The notes: generated from the letters alone by a model not told the origin. A stretch of DNA of 19,412 nucleotides from CAYVZU01 sp964455935 (GCA_964455935.1 CAYVZU010000075.1:1-19412), one strand, 5' to 3'; shown: positions 9,201-17,099, counted from the stretch's first letter. Made by a program: numbers and translations.

Positions 9201-12200
9201 GGATAATTTCGGCCAGCGTTTTAAGCCGTGCCGCGCCTTGCGGGTTGACACCATACGGAACCGTTCCGCCGGAGAAAACTTTGTCTTGGATTGCACCAAG
9301 GATCTCCACTTTCTTGATGGAGTCGATGCTCAGGTCCGCTTCCATGTCGGCGTTCACATCCAGCATATCATTGGGATACCCCGTTCGCTGACTCACGATT
9401 TCAATGATCTGCGCGGCAACGGACGAAGAAGGGGTTGTCCGCTCCACCGGAGCGCCGCTCGCTTGCCCGGATGGTTTGGGCGGATTGGAAACGACAGGGT
9501 CGGCTCCCTCTTTCGAGGCAGCCGATTCGGCCGGGGCACTCGGCCGCACCGGTTGCCCGGTCAGGTAGGAGGTCATAACCCGTTCCTGCATATCCAGAAA
9601 TCGTTTCATCAATTGCTGGTGCCGGTGCATGACCTCGTCGAAATTCGATCCGGTGGCCGGAAATGATTCATTCAAATCCATATGAGACCAATCTCCTATC
9701 GGCGGCGTGCTTTCATAGGCTCCCGAACTCGTCAGCACAACGGGCGATGTATCTTTCTTTTTTTCCACCATGGAAACGGGCAGCGCCATCGCGGAGGTCA
9801 CCTCCCATGCGGTCTTGGACAATGCCGGAGCCGAAGGAGCCGACTGGGATAAATCCAGGGCCATGGGAGTTCGGCCTTCGAACAGAAAATCCAGGTCCAC
9901 GGCAAACCCGCGGGAGGAAATCCTTGCCAAACCTTTTAATAAAGCTGCGACTCCGGGCTCTTTGGGGTTGTCCATGGGAACGACCGCATGGGGCTTGCCG
10001 GATAGGATCTGACCGATCAATCCGCACAAAACGCTTTTGGGCCCTATCTCCACAAAGACGCGAGCGCCGTCCTGATACATGGTCTCGACCTGTTTTATAA
10101 ACTGCACAGGGCATACCATGTGATCTTTAAGCAGGGCAGGAATATCGTTCGGCTCTTTTCCGTATAATCCACCCGTCCGGTTGGCATACACCGGCGTCCG
10201 GACTCCGGAAAAATCGATTGTCTCCAGAAACTCAGCAAAAGCCCTTCCTACATCGCTAAACAAGGGCGAATGGAATGCGCCGGAAACCGGAATGGTCTTT
10301 CCCTCGATGCCAGCGGCCTTAAGAGCGGTCAGCGCCTGCGCGATTCCTTTTTGGGAACCCGAAAGCATGGTTTGCCGGGGGGAATTGAGGTTCGTGATCC
10401 AGACCTCGCTGATTCCGGCGAGATGAGGAGCGAGTTCGGCCGAAACGGCGGCCACAGCCGCCATGGTCCCCATATCTTTGCCGGCCGTCATTTCCGTCAT
10501 CAGACGTCCACGGGTCTCGGAAAGCTTCAGCAGTGATTCCAGGGAAAAAGCGCCGGCCGCGCACAACGCGGCGTATTCGCCATAGCTATGCCCGGCCATC
10601 ATATGCGCCGGGACCTTGCAGGTTTTGAGAATTTTAAAAAGGTTCAGGCTGCACAAGCCCAGTGCAGGCTGGGCGTAATGCGTCCGCATCAGTTTCTTTT
10701 GGGCTTCTTTCTCCTGCTCGGGGGTAAACGCCGGCGCAGGATACAAAACGGCACTGAACTTCTCTGCATAAGCATTTGCAAAAAGACGGTCGGCACATTC
10801 GACCTGCGTCCGCAATCCCTGGAAAAGGGCTGTGAGATCTTGCATCATCCCGGGATACTGGGACCCTTGTCCCGGAAATACAAACGCAATTTTGCCTTTA
10901 TCCGATACCGGTGGTTGATAGTAGACCCCTGAGGCATCTTCCATTCCGGTCCGGCCATTGTCCTTCTCCAGAAAGTCCGACAACAGCTTGATTTTCTTTC
11001 GCAGGTCTTCGCGGTTCGCAGCAACAATCGCCGCTCCGGGCGTTTCGCCGCTCTTGATTTTCATCCAAAGGGTCCAGGATAGGTCTCGCAACGATCCTGC
11101 CGCATTCGCGATGGCAACCAGGTTTTTTCCGATCGCATCGACCGATTCGCCCGGAACCAGAATCAATTCCGCTTCCCAGTTCTGAACAGGCGCCCTATTC
11201 GCGGAGGGCTCTCCGGAAAGATGCTCCTCCAACACAGCGTGGAAATTGATTCCGCCGAACCCGATTCCCGTAACGCCCGCCCGGCGCGGCGAAACGGAAT
11301 CTGCGTGGATCCATGGCCGGGTATGGGTATTTGGAAAGAAAGGCGAGGTATGCAAAGCAACCAGCGGATTATTAATTCCCAGTGTCGGAGGCAGGACCTT
11401 GTGATAAAGAGCCAATGCGCATTTGATCATGCCAACGGCACCGGCCGCGGCCTTGGTATGACCGATTACGGACTTTGCCGAGCCCAATGCGCAGCCGCCC
11501 CTTGGAGAACCGGCTTCCTGGAAAACTTCCGTTAAGGAGGCCAATTCAGCGCTATCGCCGGCTGCTGTACCCGTGCCGTGGGCTTCAACCAGTTCGATTG
11601 TAGACGGACTTATACCCGCCCTGCGATAAGCCTGCCGCAAAGCCCGGCCTTGCCCGGCGGGGTTGGGCGAAGTAATGCTCTTGGCTTTTCCGTCGCTTGC
11701 TCCACCCACGCCCTTAATGGCGGCATAGACCCGATCGCCATCCCTCTTTGCATCGGCAAGGCGCTTAAGCACCAGAATGGCGATACCTTCGCTAATGACC
11801 GTTCCATTGCCGGCCTGATCGAACGGAACGCAGGTTCCCGTTGGGGATAGCGCTCCGGATTTGCTGAAGTTCATGTAGCTGAGAGGGCTTTGCGTCCCAT
11901 CCACGCCGCCAGCAACGACCATGTCGCATCCGCCGGTTTCCAGTTCATTGACGGCCTGGCCAATGGCTGCCAACGAGGAGGCGCACGCCGCGTCGATGGT
12001 AAAATTCATCCCGCCCAAATCGAACCGGTTCGCGATCCGTCCGGCCAGCACATTGATCAAGGTTCCGGCAAAGGAGTCTTCGGTCCAGGACGGCAGGCGC
12101 TCCAGAAGCTCTTTGGGAGACCCCGTCACGTTTTGTTGCAGGAAAATTTTGGCCGCATAGCGCTGGGCCAGATCTGGAGTGGTGTTGCCGGCGCCCAGAA

Positions 12201-12603
12201 TGACGCCGCAGGTTTCTTTGTTGAATTCCTTTTTTGGAAATCCTGCATCCTCGAGGGCTGCCCTCACCGCGTGCAATGTCATCAGTTGGACAGGTTCGAT
12301 GCTGTAAAGCGAATCCGGCGGCATTCCGAATTCAAGGGGATCGAAATAGATGGGATCGATGAACCCGCCCCATTTTGATACAATTTTGTCCGGGACCTTG
12401 GCGTCCGGGTTGTAGAAAAGCCTCCAGTCCCAGCGGTCATGAGGAATGATGGTGATCGAGGGCTTTTTTTGAAGGACATTATCCCAGAATGTCCGGAGAT
12501 CGCTGGCCCCGGGCAAAAGGCATGACATGCCGATAATGGCGACGCCCTTGTTGTGGGATTCACCACTACCGGGAGCATCCTGGCATCGTATCGGCTTGCT
12601 CAT
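6241..12603 (-). CDS. PfaA/HglE-like type I polyketide (secondary lipid) synthase, KS-AT-ACP-ACP-KR-DH
   Basis: This 2120-residue cytosolic synthase should build an acyl chain from malonyl units and reduce and dehydrate the beta-keto groups. The KS (about 20-460) has Cys207 (DAACASS), His342 and His382. The AT (572-905) has Ser673 in GHSYG, Arg698 and His778 in GAFHSP, which suggests malonyl-CoA. A helical linker (985-1015) leads to two carrier proteins with DSIKK/DSIKR sites (Ser1095 and Ser1192). The KR region has a structural half (about 1265-1500) and a catalytic half with TGGARGIT (1521-1528), the serine pair at 1695-1696, Tyr1709 and Lys1718. The C-terminal double-hotdog DH (about 1845-2105) has His1859 and Asp2026, but the Gly of HxxxGxxxxP is Arg1863. 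There is no enoyl reductase or release domain. The domain order is that of PfaA and relatives, with two ACPs instead of the usual four to nine. The ATG has GAGGTG five bases upstream. A gene outside the window must supply phosphopantetheinyl transfer. Confidence 0.95.
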   Translation of the reverse strand: MSKPIRCQDAPGSGESHNKGVAIIGMSCLLPGASDLRTFWDNVLQKKPSITIIPHDRWDWRLFYNPDAKVPDKIVSKWGGFIDPIYFDPLEFGMPPDSLYSIEPVQLMTLHAVRAALEDAGFPKKEFNKETCGVILGAGNTTPDLAQRYAAKIFLQQNVTGSPKELLERLPSWTEDSFAGTLINVLAGRIANRFDLGGMNFTIDAACASSLAAIGQAVNELETGGCDMVVAGGVDGTQSPLSYMNFSKSGALSPTGTCVPFDQAGNGTVISEGIAILVLKRLADAKRDGDRVYAAIKGVGGASDGKAKSITSPNPAGQGRALRQAYRRAGISPSTIELVEAHGTGTAAGDSAELASLTEVFQEAGSPRGGCALGSAKSVIGHTKAAAGAVGMIKCALALYHKVLPPTLGINNPLVALHTSPFFPNTHTRPWIHADSVSPRRAGVTGIGFGGINFHAVLEEHLSGEPSANRAPVQNWEAELILVPGESVDAIGKNLVAIANAAGSLRDLSWTLWMKIKSGETPGAAIVAANREDLRKKIKLLSDFLEKDNGRTGMEDASGVYYQPPVSDKGKIAFVFPGQGSQYPGMMQDLTALFQGLRTQVECADRLFANAYAEKFSAVLYPAPAFTPEQEKEAQKKLMRTHYAQPALGLCSLNLFKILKTCKVPAHMMAGHSYGEYAALCAAGAFSLESLLKLSETRGRLMTEMTAGKDMGTMAAVAAVSAELAPHLAGISEVWITNLNSPRQTMLSGSQKGIAQALTALKAAGIEGKTIPVSGAFHSPLFSDVGRAFAEFLETIDFSGVRTPVYANRTGGLYGKEPNDIPALLKDHMVCPVQFIKQVETMYQDGARVFVEIGPKSVLCGLIGQILSGKPHAVVPMDNPKEPGVAALLKGLARISSRGFAVDLDFLFEGRTPMALDLSQSAPSAPALSKTAWEVTSAMALPVSMVEKKKDTSPVVLTSSGAYESTPPIGDWSHMDLNESFPATGSNFDEVMHRHQQLMKRFLDMQERVMTSYLTGQPVRPSAPAESAASKEGADPVVSNPPKPSGQASGAPVERTTPSSSVAAQIIEIVSQRTGYPNDMLDVNADMEADLSIDSIKKVEILGAIQDKVFSGGTVPYGVNPQGAARLKTLAEIIQWVQSAMGTNAPAAAASKEKDRSEISGIVLAIVSQRTGYPTDMLNPKANMEGDLGIDSIKRVEILGAIQDELFPGGLPEGVNLEGVNRLHTLDAITDWLEKALEKSGPSQATVSAKEPAKQILQEPKKELPRFVLRAVPLEPSDSAPPQFGPSSLFLITDDENGNAEILKRKLAALGAKAVLVRHGKNTTGPDKELYQTDLTHPESVFNIAEQIRQQHGPISGIIHLVGLRKKKSFEQIVFDEWNDRLALDIKSLFCLAKAFQKDLQIASEGKSAWLLAGVQFDGTFLAQSSAKSEFDPGQMGISGVVKTLGLEWPQVHCRIIDFEPSESLDARADQIIREMSMPGFEPEVGYQGGRRFVLRVEKEALDPQTIRGPIIESDWIVLITGGARGITAEVAKEIAAKFRPTIILVGRSPLPDPEGADTAYLKTENELKSALIRTWKQSGEKLLPKQVQQRVTHLLRNREILGNIEHMKAAGAKVTYFSADVCDGEEFGRLIKGAYEKHGRLDLVIHGAGIIEDNLIENKSFESFCRVFDTKAQSVFWLARHLRFESLKGLVLFSSVVGRFGNRGQTDYSATNEVVNKVARYLNPRYPGRTVAINFGPWASSGMVSAGVEMQLKERDVQLVPADLGRKAVDSELTFGRKDDVEVVVGDGLWRNLNDTQAALDTYHGAEHNREDDSDLPAVAQKLGLPYLYAARWKSRGVEKSEIEVQLRIMEHPYLLDHRMDRKVVIPFAVAMEIASQAAKAVTHGSEVVRVQEFRAIKGIIFEGAERNLLVTLIPGTKDLLEIRIALADKAKYFTHKGIFQMGRAKIEAPAESSRFTSEKLEAFPYTVQSAYAKLLFHGPSLQTIQRFEGISANRIQAEFKPSQPVKMVKAARNDAWIFDPVMLDGVSQLAGLWLTVRYDMTCFPAAFGTLTAYNAFSEEPVLCELEIKNYSGGSAMHVDVTFRGKQGFLLAQVRDFEFSCSKSFNRFRGTYEPAEMPA
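8896..9417 (-). repeat. Tandem acyl carrier protein domains within the synthase
   Basis: Two carrier domains lie at about residues 1063-1140 and 1158-1236 of the large synthase, joined by an Ala/Lys/Glu linker. The blocks MEADLSIDSIKKVEILGAIQ and MEGDLGIDSIKRVEILGAIQ are nearly the same, which points to an old internal duplication. The modified serines are 1095 and 1192. Tandem ACPs of this LxIDSIK type are a hallmark of PUFA-synthase-like enzymes, where the number of carriers is known to affect yield. Both copies look competent. Confidence 0.85.
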
Positions 12604-12724
12604 CCTTGCACCTCAGATGTTTCCACGGTCATTGAATTCGTGGGGTCATTAATATAAACCCCATTTACGGCGAAAAAAAGGGGTGCAGGAACCAGGGGTT
12701 CCAAACAGCCGTTTGCCAAACATT
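12604..12724. promoter_or_regulatory. Repeat-rich divergent regulatory region
   Basis: This is the left half of the 271-base gap between the divergent synthase and sulfotransferase genes. It has a direct repeat GGTCATTGAAT / GGTCATTAATA (12627-12637 and 12644-12654, 17 bases apart). It also has inverted repeats CCACG/CGTGG (12623-12643), TGGGGT/ACCCCA (12641-12663), GGAACC/GGTTCC with a 3-base loop (12688-12702), and the near-perfect palindrome GTTTGCCAAAC (12711-12721). On the minus strand TATATT (12656-12651) could be the synthase -10, with only a poor -35. The symmetry fits an operator for a shared regulator, but no regulator gene is adjacent. Confidence 0.4.
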
Positions 12725-12753
12725 TTGACCTTCTATTCCGGAAGTTCTATTTT
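12725..12753 (+). promoter_or_regulatory. Sigma-70-like promoter for the sulfotransferase operon
   Basis: TTGACC (12725-12730) and TATTTT (12748-12753) are separated by exactly 17 bases. Each box is close to the housekeeping consensus, and the site points toward the sulfotransferase. Transcription would start near 12760 and leave a leader of about 115 bases. Nothing else is recognisable between 12754 and the ribosome site at 12862. Confidence 0.5.
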
Positions 12754-12874
12754 ATCCGCAAGACAAGGGTCACCGATAGAGCCGCCAGGCCAAGATTCCG
12801 CTTCCGTCTGCGACCGGAATCCATGTGGATTAGGCTCTTGTCGGGATGGTTTTTGCAACGGAAGGAGTCCAAAA

Positions 12875-13804
12875 ATGCATCCGAATTTCTTCATTATTGG
12901 CGCGCCGCGCGCCGGAACGACATCCCTTCATGACTACCTTTGTCAGCACCCCGATATCTTCATGTCTAAGGTCAAGGAGCCGTTTACCTTGGCCTTCAAG
13001 AACGGCGAATTCATCGATGATGACCCCAATAGTTTCCCGATACACAAAAGGAATTACAAAGGCCGATTCAGCATTCCAAATTATGATGAATATCTCGCTC
13101 TGTTCGATGAAGCCGGAAACAAGAAGGCGATCGGCGAAGCTTCCACAATCTATATGCACAGCAGCTTCGCTCGTGAAAACATCAAGAAATTATATCCCAA
13201 TGCAAAGCTGATTGTGTCCCTTCGCAATCCGGTCGATCAGGTCTATTCCACATATCTTTTCGGTATACGCCAACTGAGGGGGGTATCCTACAAGATTGGG
13301 GCCGAGGAATTTTTGAAATTGGCCGAGAACAACCAGGCCGAATTTCTATCCCACTTTGATGCGGCTTTCTATTATAAGCACCTCGAACCTTATTTCAATG
13401 AATTTCGCAGGAATCAAATCCATGTCTTTCTTTTCGATGACTTCGCGAAGGACCTGGGGGTTGTGCTAAAAGGGATTTTCAATTTTCTGGAAGTGGATCC
13501 AGGATTTGTTCCTTCCGCCAAGGTGCGAAACAAGGGTGCCGTTTGCCGGAGCAGAGCGACGAACTACATTTTGCACAAGTCCAGAGCGGTTCAAAGGTCA
13601 AAGAATTTTATCAAAACCAGAATGCCCGGGTTCATTCGCCGGCCCGTTGTGTCCCTCATGGATTTTCTGGACGACCTGAATTCCACAAAACCGGGACCCT
13701 TGCCGCCGGAGACCCGCGGAAAGATTATGGAAATTTTCCGGGAAGACACCCTCAAGCTCCAGGACCTGATTCACCGGGATCTTTCGAAGTGGATAAATAA
13801 TTGA
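12875..13804 (+). CDS. PAPS-dependent sulfotransferase
   Basis: This 309-residue cytosolic enzyme should transfer a sulfonate group from PAPS to a hydroxyl or amine acceptor. The 5'-phosphosulfate-binding loop GAPRAGTTSL is at residues 9-18, and KEP (34-36) follows as in heparan N-sulfotransferase-like bacterial enzymes. The 3'-phosphate-binding strand IVSLRNPVDQVYSTY is at 113-127 (Arg117, Ser125). GEASTIYM (87-94) matches the usual GExSPxY block. I chose the ATG at 12875 because AAGGAG (12862-12867) sits seven bases before it and the P-loop strand begins at once. The frame is open 64 codons further upstream, but that part shows no family similarity and would include the promoter. The acceptor is unknown: candidates are the product of the divergent synthase or the exopolysaccharide of the right-hand locus. 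It is 29 bases from the next gene and probably co-transcribed. Confidence 0.92.
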   Translation: MHPNFFIIGAPRAGTTSLHDYLCQHPDIFMSKVKEPFTLAFKNGEFIDDDPNSFPIHKRNYKGRFSIPNYDEYLALFDEAGNKKAIGEASTIYMHSSFARENIKKLYPNAKLIVSLRNPVDQVYSTYLFGIRQLRGVSYKIGAEEFLKLAENNQAEFLSHFDAAFYYKHLEPYFNEFRRNQIHVFLFDDFAKDLGVVLKGIFNFLEVDPGFVPSAKVRNKGAVCRSRATNYILHKSRAVQRSKNFIKTRMPGFIRRPVVSLMDFLDDLNSTKPGPLPPETRGKIMEIFREDTLKLQDLIHRDLSKWINN

Positions 13805-13833
13805 GATGGCTTTGAACGATTTCCTCTCCTTTC

Positions 13834-15264
13834 ATGTCTGAAAAGACCCTCATTATTATTGGGGCCGGAATCGCCGGGCTTTCGGCCGCCTGCTACGCCC
13901 GGATGAACGGGTATAATGCGCGGATCCTTGAAATGCACGACTCCGCCGGGGGATTGTGCACCTCGTGGAACCGGAAAGGCTACATTATTGACGGGTGCCT
14001 TCAGTGGCTTGTGGGGGCCGGTCCGAACGTCGGCATATACAGAATGTGGGAGGAATTGGGCGCGGGGCAGGATGTCTGCATGGTCCACCACGAAGAATAT
14101 CTTAGAGTCGAAGGAGAGGATGGCAAAGCCCTGATTATTTACACGGATGCGGACCGGCTCGCGCAGCACATGAGGGAGTTGGCTCCGGAAGATTCGGCGC
14201 AGGTTGGGATCTTTATTGAGGCCATTCGGCAATCCACGCAGATCCTGCAGATCATGAGGGTTATTTCCGACTGGAAAAAGATTACGGTAAGAGATTTTGC
14301 CGCCCAATTCAGGAATCCATTCCTGCGCGAGGCATTCTCCCGGATCACGGACCTTCCGGACTTCCCAATGGCTTCTTTGATCATGATGCTGGGTTGGATG
14401 CATCAACAGGCAGCCGGCTACCCCGAAGGCGGCTCGCGGGAATTTGCGCACCGGATAGAAAGGCGCTGCCTCACTCTGGGCGGTCATGTCAATTTTGGCT
14501 TCCGGGTCACCGAGATCATTGTCGAAGAAGGCCAGGCGGCCGGCGTCCGGCTTGCGGACGGAAGCGAGCATCGAGGGGACATCGTGATCTCGGCCGTGGA
14601 TGGATACACAACCTTGTTCCACATGCTCAAAGGGGCCTATGCAAGCAAGGACCTTCAGAGCTGCTACAGCCGGCTTCCGATCTTCCCTTGTCAGGTCCTT
14701 GTAGCTGTTGGCGTAAACCGTTCTTTTGAATGGCTGCCCCATTCCGTGGTTTACCCTTTGAAAAAGCCGGTGAAAATTGCCGGAGAAATCCGAACGCACT
14801 TTCCGGTGGAGATTTATAATTTTGATCCCTCGTTGGCTCCTCCGGGCAAAACAGTTCTGCGGGTTCGACTTTTTTCCGATTTCAATTTTTGGGAGGAGCT
14901 TGGATGGAATTCCGCATCGTATAAAACCGAGAAACAGAAAATATCGAAGCAGGTTCTGGAATTGCTTGAGGCGCAATACCCCGGGTTGGCGGATCAGGTG
15001 GAGATGATCGATGTGTCCACTCCGCTTACAACCCTTCGATACACCGGCAACCGGAACGGCAGTATCGAAGGCTGGCTACCATCGGGACAGACCTTGCCTC
15101 CTTTCCGCATCGACAAAACTCTTCCGGGTCTTGAGAATTTCTATATGGCGGGACACTGGGTGGAACCCGGAGGAGGTGTTCCCGCTGCCGCCATGTCGGG
15201 CCGCAACGCCATTCAACTGATCTGCAAACGGGATCAAAAGCCGTTTCGCACGTCATTGCCCTAG
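13834..15264 (+). CDS. Phytoene-desaturase-like NAD(P)/FAD-dependent oxidoreductase
   Basis: This 476-residue flavoprotein belongs to the CrtI/RetSat-like amine-oxidase superfamily. The N-terminal Rossmann fold has GAGIAG (10-15), the ribose-binding Glu33 and the following GG pair (39-40, DSAGGLC). The C-terminal FAD block is GHWVEPGGGVPAAAMSG (about 440-456), the form seen in desaturase/saturase relatives. Members desaturate, saturate or isomerise long conjugated or isoprenoid chains. Next to a PUFA-type synthase it may reduce or introduce double bonds in the acyl product, filling the missing enoyl-reductase role, which is inference. There is no signal peptide. The ATG is not preceded by a purine-rich site, so translation may depend on readthrough from the sulfotransferase 29 bases upstream. 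It ends 17 bases from the opposing GH10-like gene with no clear terminator between them. Confidence 0.88.
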   Translation: MSEKTLIIIGAGIAGLSAACYARMNGYNARILEMHDSAGGLCTSWNRKGYIIDGCLQWLVGAGPNVGIYRMWEELGAGQDVCMVHHEEYLRVEGEDGKALIIYTDADRLAQHMRELAPEDSAQVGIFIEAIRQSTQILQIMRVISDWKKITVRDFAAQFRNPFLREAFSRITDLPDFPMASLIMMLGWMHQQAAGYPEGGSREFAHRIERRCLTLGGHVNFGFRVTEIIVEEGQAAGVRLADGSEHRGDIVISAVDGYTTLFHMLKGAYASKDLQSCYSRLPIFPCQVLVAVGVNRSFEWLPHSVVYPLKKPVKIAGEIRTHFPVEIYNFDPSLAPPGKTVLRVRLFSDFNFWEELGWNSASYKTEKQKISKQVLELLEAQYPGLADQVEMIDVSTPLTTLRYTGNRNGSIEGWLPSGQTLPPFRIDKTLPGLENFYMAGHWVEPGGGVPAAAMSGRNAIQLICKRDQKPFRTSLP

Positions 15265-15281
15265 CGAGCGCATTTTCGCGA

Positions 15282-17099
15282 TTAGCGCAACTCCAGCGTA
15301 ACCGTCTCATCCTTCTTCAGGACAATTTTGCGCGTGGCCGTTCGGCCATCAAGGCGGGCAACGATTTCGTATTCGCCCTGATACGCACGGAGTTTCGCGG
15401 AACCCAATGAATTGGACCGGAGCATTTCATTCGTACGCCAGTTCGTATTCACCCATTCATCCCAGACCAGCGCAGCAGGTTTGAGCGAAAAATCTTTTCG
15501 GACCAGCGCAGCATCGGGTTTCCAATGCAGTCCTTCCCAGAACCCCCATTGAACAACCCCGACCACCTTGGGATGGCTATAGGCAGCGATAAGGATATCA
15601 CGGAGATAGTCGGCCTGCAACTGTTCCGAAACCCCCGCGACGTCAAATTCCGTAATCTGCAGATCGAGGCCGAACCGGCCAAACCGGTCCAATAGTTCGT
15701 ATACTTTCATGGGCGAAGTGAGCGTTGCCCCATCAAAGTGCCCCATAAACCCGATCCCGTCGAGCTTCGCATTGTTCCGCAAAAGGAAAGAGATCCAATC
15801 CTCATATTCTTTTCTCCGGGTCCCTTCATCGGAATTTCCGCCCGGCAGAATGTTTCCTTCGTTAATGTATCGTTTCGCTTTGGGATCGATTTCCCAAACG
15901 CGATCGTAAAAGCCAACGAAGACATCCCTTCCCGTGAGTTCATCCAGCCGCTTCCCCCACCCCACCGGATGATTCACCACATCCCACTCGACAATGCGAC
16001 CTTTCAGAGCTGTCACTTCGTCAGCGATGTGCGTATCGATCTGCTCCAGGAGGTGGCCCCGCGTCTTGCGACCGCGGAATGAATTCTGGTCCAGGACATT
16101 ATGGACCAGCAAATGCCCGCGCACGTCGATCCGGTTCCTTTCCAGCCAACCCAGGGATTCCAGCAGTGCCTGACGGCTGAACCGTGCCGAAACGGGAGCG
16201 CTTCTTCCCTCATCCCATGCCTTCCATTTCATATCGCCCTGAAACACGACCTTGTTGAAATTGCGCAGAACGTACTCGCGGTACCGTTCGCCCGCCGGGG
16301 TTCGATTCACAAGGGCGATTGCATCCACGCAGCAGCCGAACCCGAATAGATGCCGCTGATGCTTTATTTCAAGGGCCGCGTCGGAAACCGGCTTTCCCCC
16401 TTTGTCCACGACAAGAATATTGAGCCACGCCTTCCGGTTCCGGTCGATTCTCTGCAGAGCTTCTTTTCGCCAGACGGCGGCTTTATGCTGTCCGTCATAG
16501 GCCGCGAATTCGGTGGAAAGAAACCTGTTCGGATCCGCGCCCTCGGGAAGCTGCGTCAGCTTGACGGCCCGGATCTCCAGAACCTGAGGAAGAAATCCAA
16601 ACCCAAGCCCCAAACGTCCCTTCCCCGCATCGATTCCGAATTTGGCCTGAAACGGCAATTGAACCGTCGTCCACATTCGCGGAATGGAAACGGTCTGCAT
16701 CAGTGCTTTTTCAAAAGGCGGCTTGCCGTGCTCGACATAGCAATAGACTTGGCCGGCCCCGGTTTCATCCTCGGAGATAAGCGTTTTGGCCTCAAATTCC
16801 AGGAGATACGATTTACCCTGGGCAATGGCATGACTCGAATTGACGTTGATGGAGACGCCATATTTTTTCGGCGGCTTTTGCAGGGTTGTCACGCGGAACC
16901 ATCCCGAACCAACCGATTCCAATTGGCCGGATTCTTTTGCGGTGTTGAAAGCGAATGCCTTTGGCTGGTCGAGGCTTGGAATCAGCGACAGCCCTTTTTC
17001 GGAGTTCTGGGCCGATCCCCAAGCAATGCAGGCCCCGCAAACGAGAAAAGCCAGCCCGGAAAAAGAGACAGCGCGCGGCTGACTACACGGAAAGTGCAT
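15282..17099 (-). CDS. Secreted GH10-like (xylanase family) protein with altered acid/base residue
   Basis: This 605-residue exported protein begins with a signal peptide (hydrophobic core about residues 11-28, likely cleavage near GSA-QN). A jelly-roll carbohydrate-binding-like region (about 45-185) and a short Ig-like strand set (222-250) follow, then a GH10-type barrel (about 255-555) and a small beta tail. The nucleophile is present (Glu484 in QITEFD). The acid/base motif, normally WDVVNE, reads WDVVNH with His377, and the subsite motif GHxLVWH reads GHLLVHN (328-334). The WGFWEGLHWKPDAALVRKD block (518-536) is typical of environmental GH10 proteins. I chose the ATG at 17099, not the in-frame one at 17195, because it starts the signal peptide and cuts the overlap with the upstream gene from 113 to 17 bases. 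It may process or bind the exopolysaccharide made by its neighbours, with changed or no hydrolytic activity. Confidence 0.85.
   Translation of the reverse strand: MHFPCSQPRAVSFSGLAFLVCGACIAWGSAQNSEKGLSLIPSLDQPKAFAFNTAKESGQLESVGSGWFRVTTLQKPPKKYGVSINVNSSHAIAQGKSYLLEFEAKTLISEDETGAGQVYCYVEHGKPPFEKALMQTVSIPRMWTTVQLPFQAKFGIDAGKGRLGLGFGFLPQVLEIRAVKLTQLPEGADPNRFLSTEFAAYDGQHKAAVWRKEALQRIDRNRKAWLNILVVDKGGKPVSDAALEIKHQRHLFGFGCCVDAIALVNRTPAGERYREYVLRNFNKVVFQGDMKWKAWDEGRSAPVSARFSRQALLESLGWLERNRIDVRGHLLVHNVLDQNSFRGRKTRGHLLEQIDTHIADEVTALKGRIVEWDVVNHPVGWGKRLDELTGRDVFVGFYDRVWEIDPKAKRYINEGNILPGGNSDEGTRRKEYEDWISFLLRNNAKLDGIGFMGHFDGATLTSPMKVYELLDRFGRFGLDLQITEFDVAGVSEQLQADYLRDILIAAYSHPKVVGVVQWGFWEGLHWKPDAALVRKDFSLKPAALVWDEWVNTNWRTNEMLRSNSLGSAKLRAYQGEYEIVARLDGRTATRKIVLKKDETVTLELR

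Noticed and set aside
12683..12874. 64-codon N-terminal extension of the sulfotransferase
   Set aside because: The extension has no family similarity, contains the likely promoter, and a strong ribosome site (AAGGAG) sits before the ATG at 12875.
13771..14976. 401-codon open frame on the minus strand opposite the FAD oxidoreductase
   Set aside because: It is antisense to a gene with clear motifs, has no recognisable domain, and its low-complexity Arg/Pro/Gly composition fits a codon-bias shadow.
15262..15284. Bidirectional terminator between the FAD oxidoreductase and GH10-like genes
   Set aside because: Only a 4-bp GCGA/TCGC stem with no U-run on either side; too weak to annotate.
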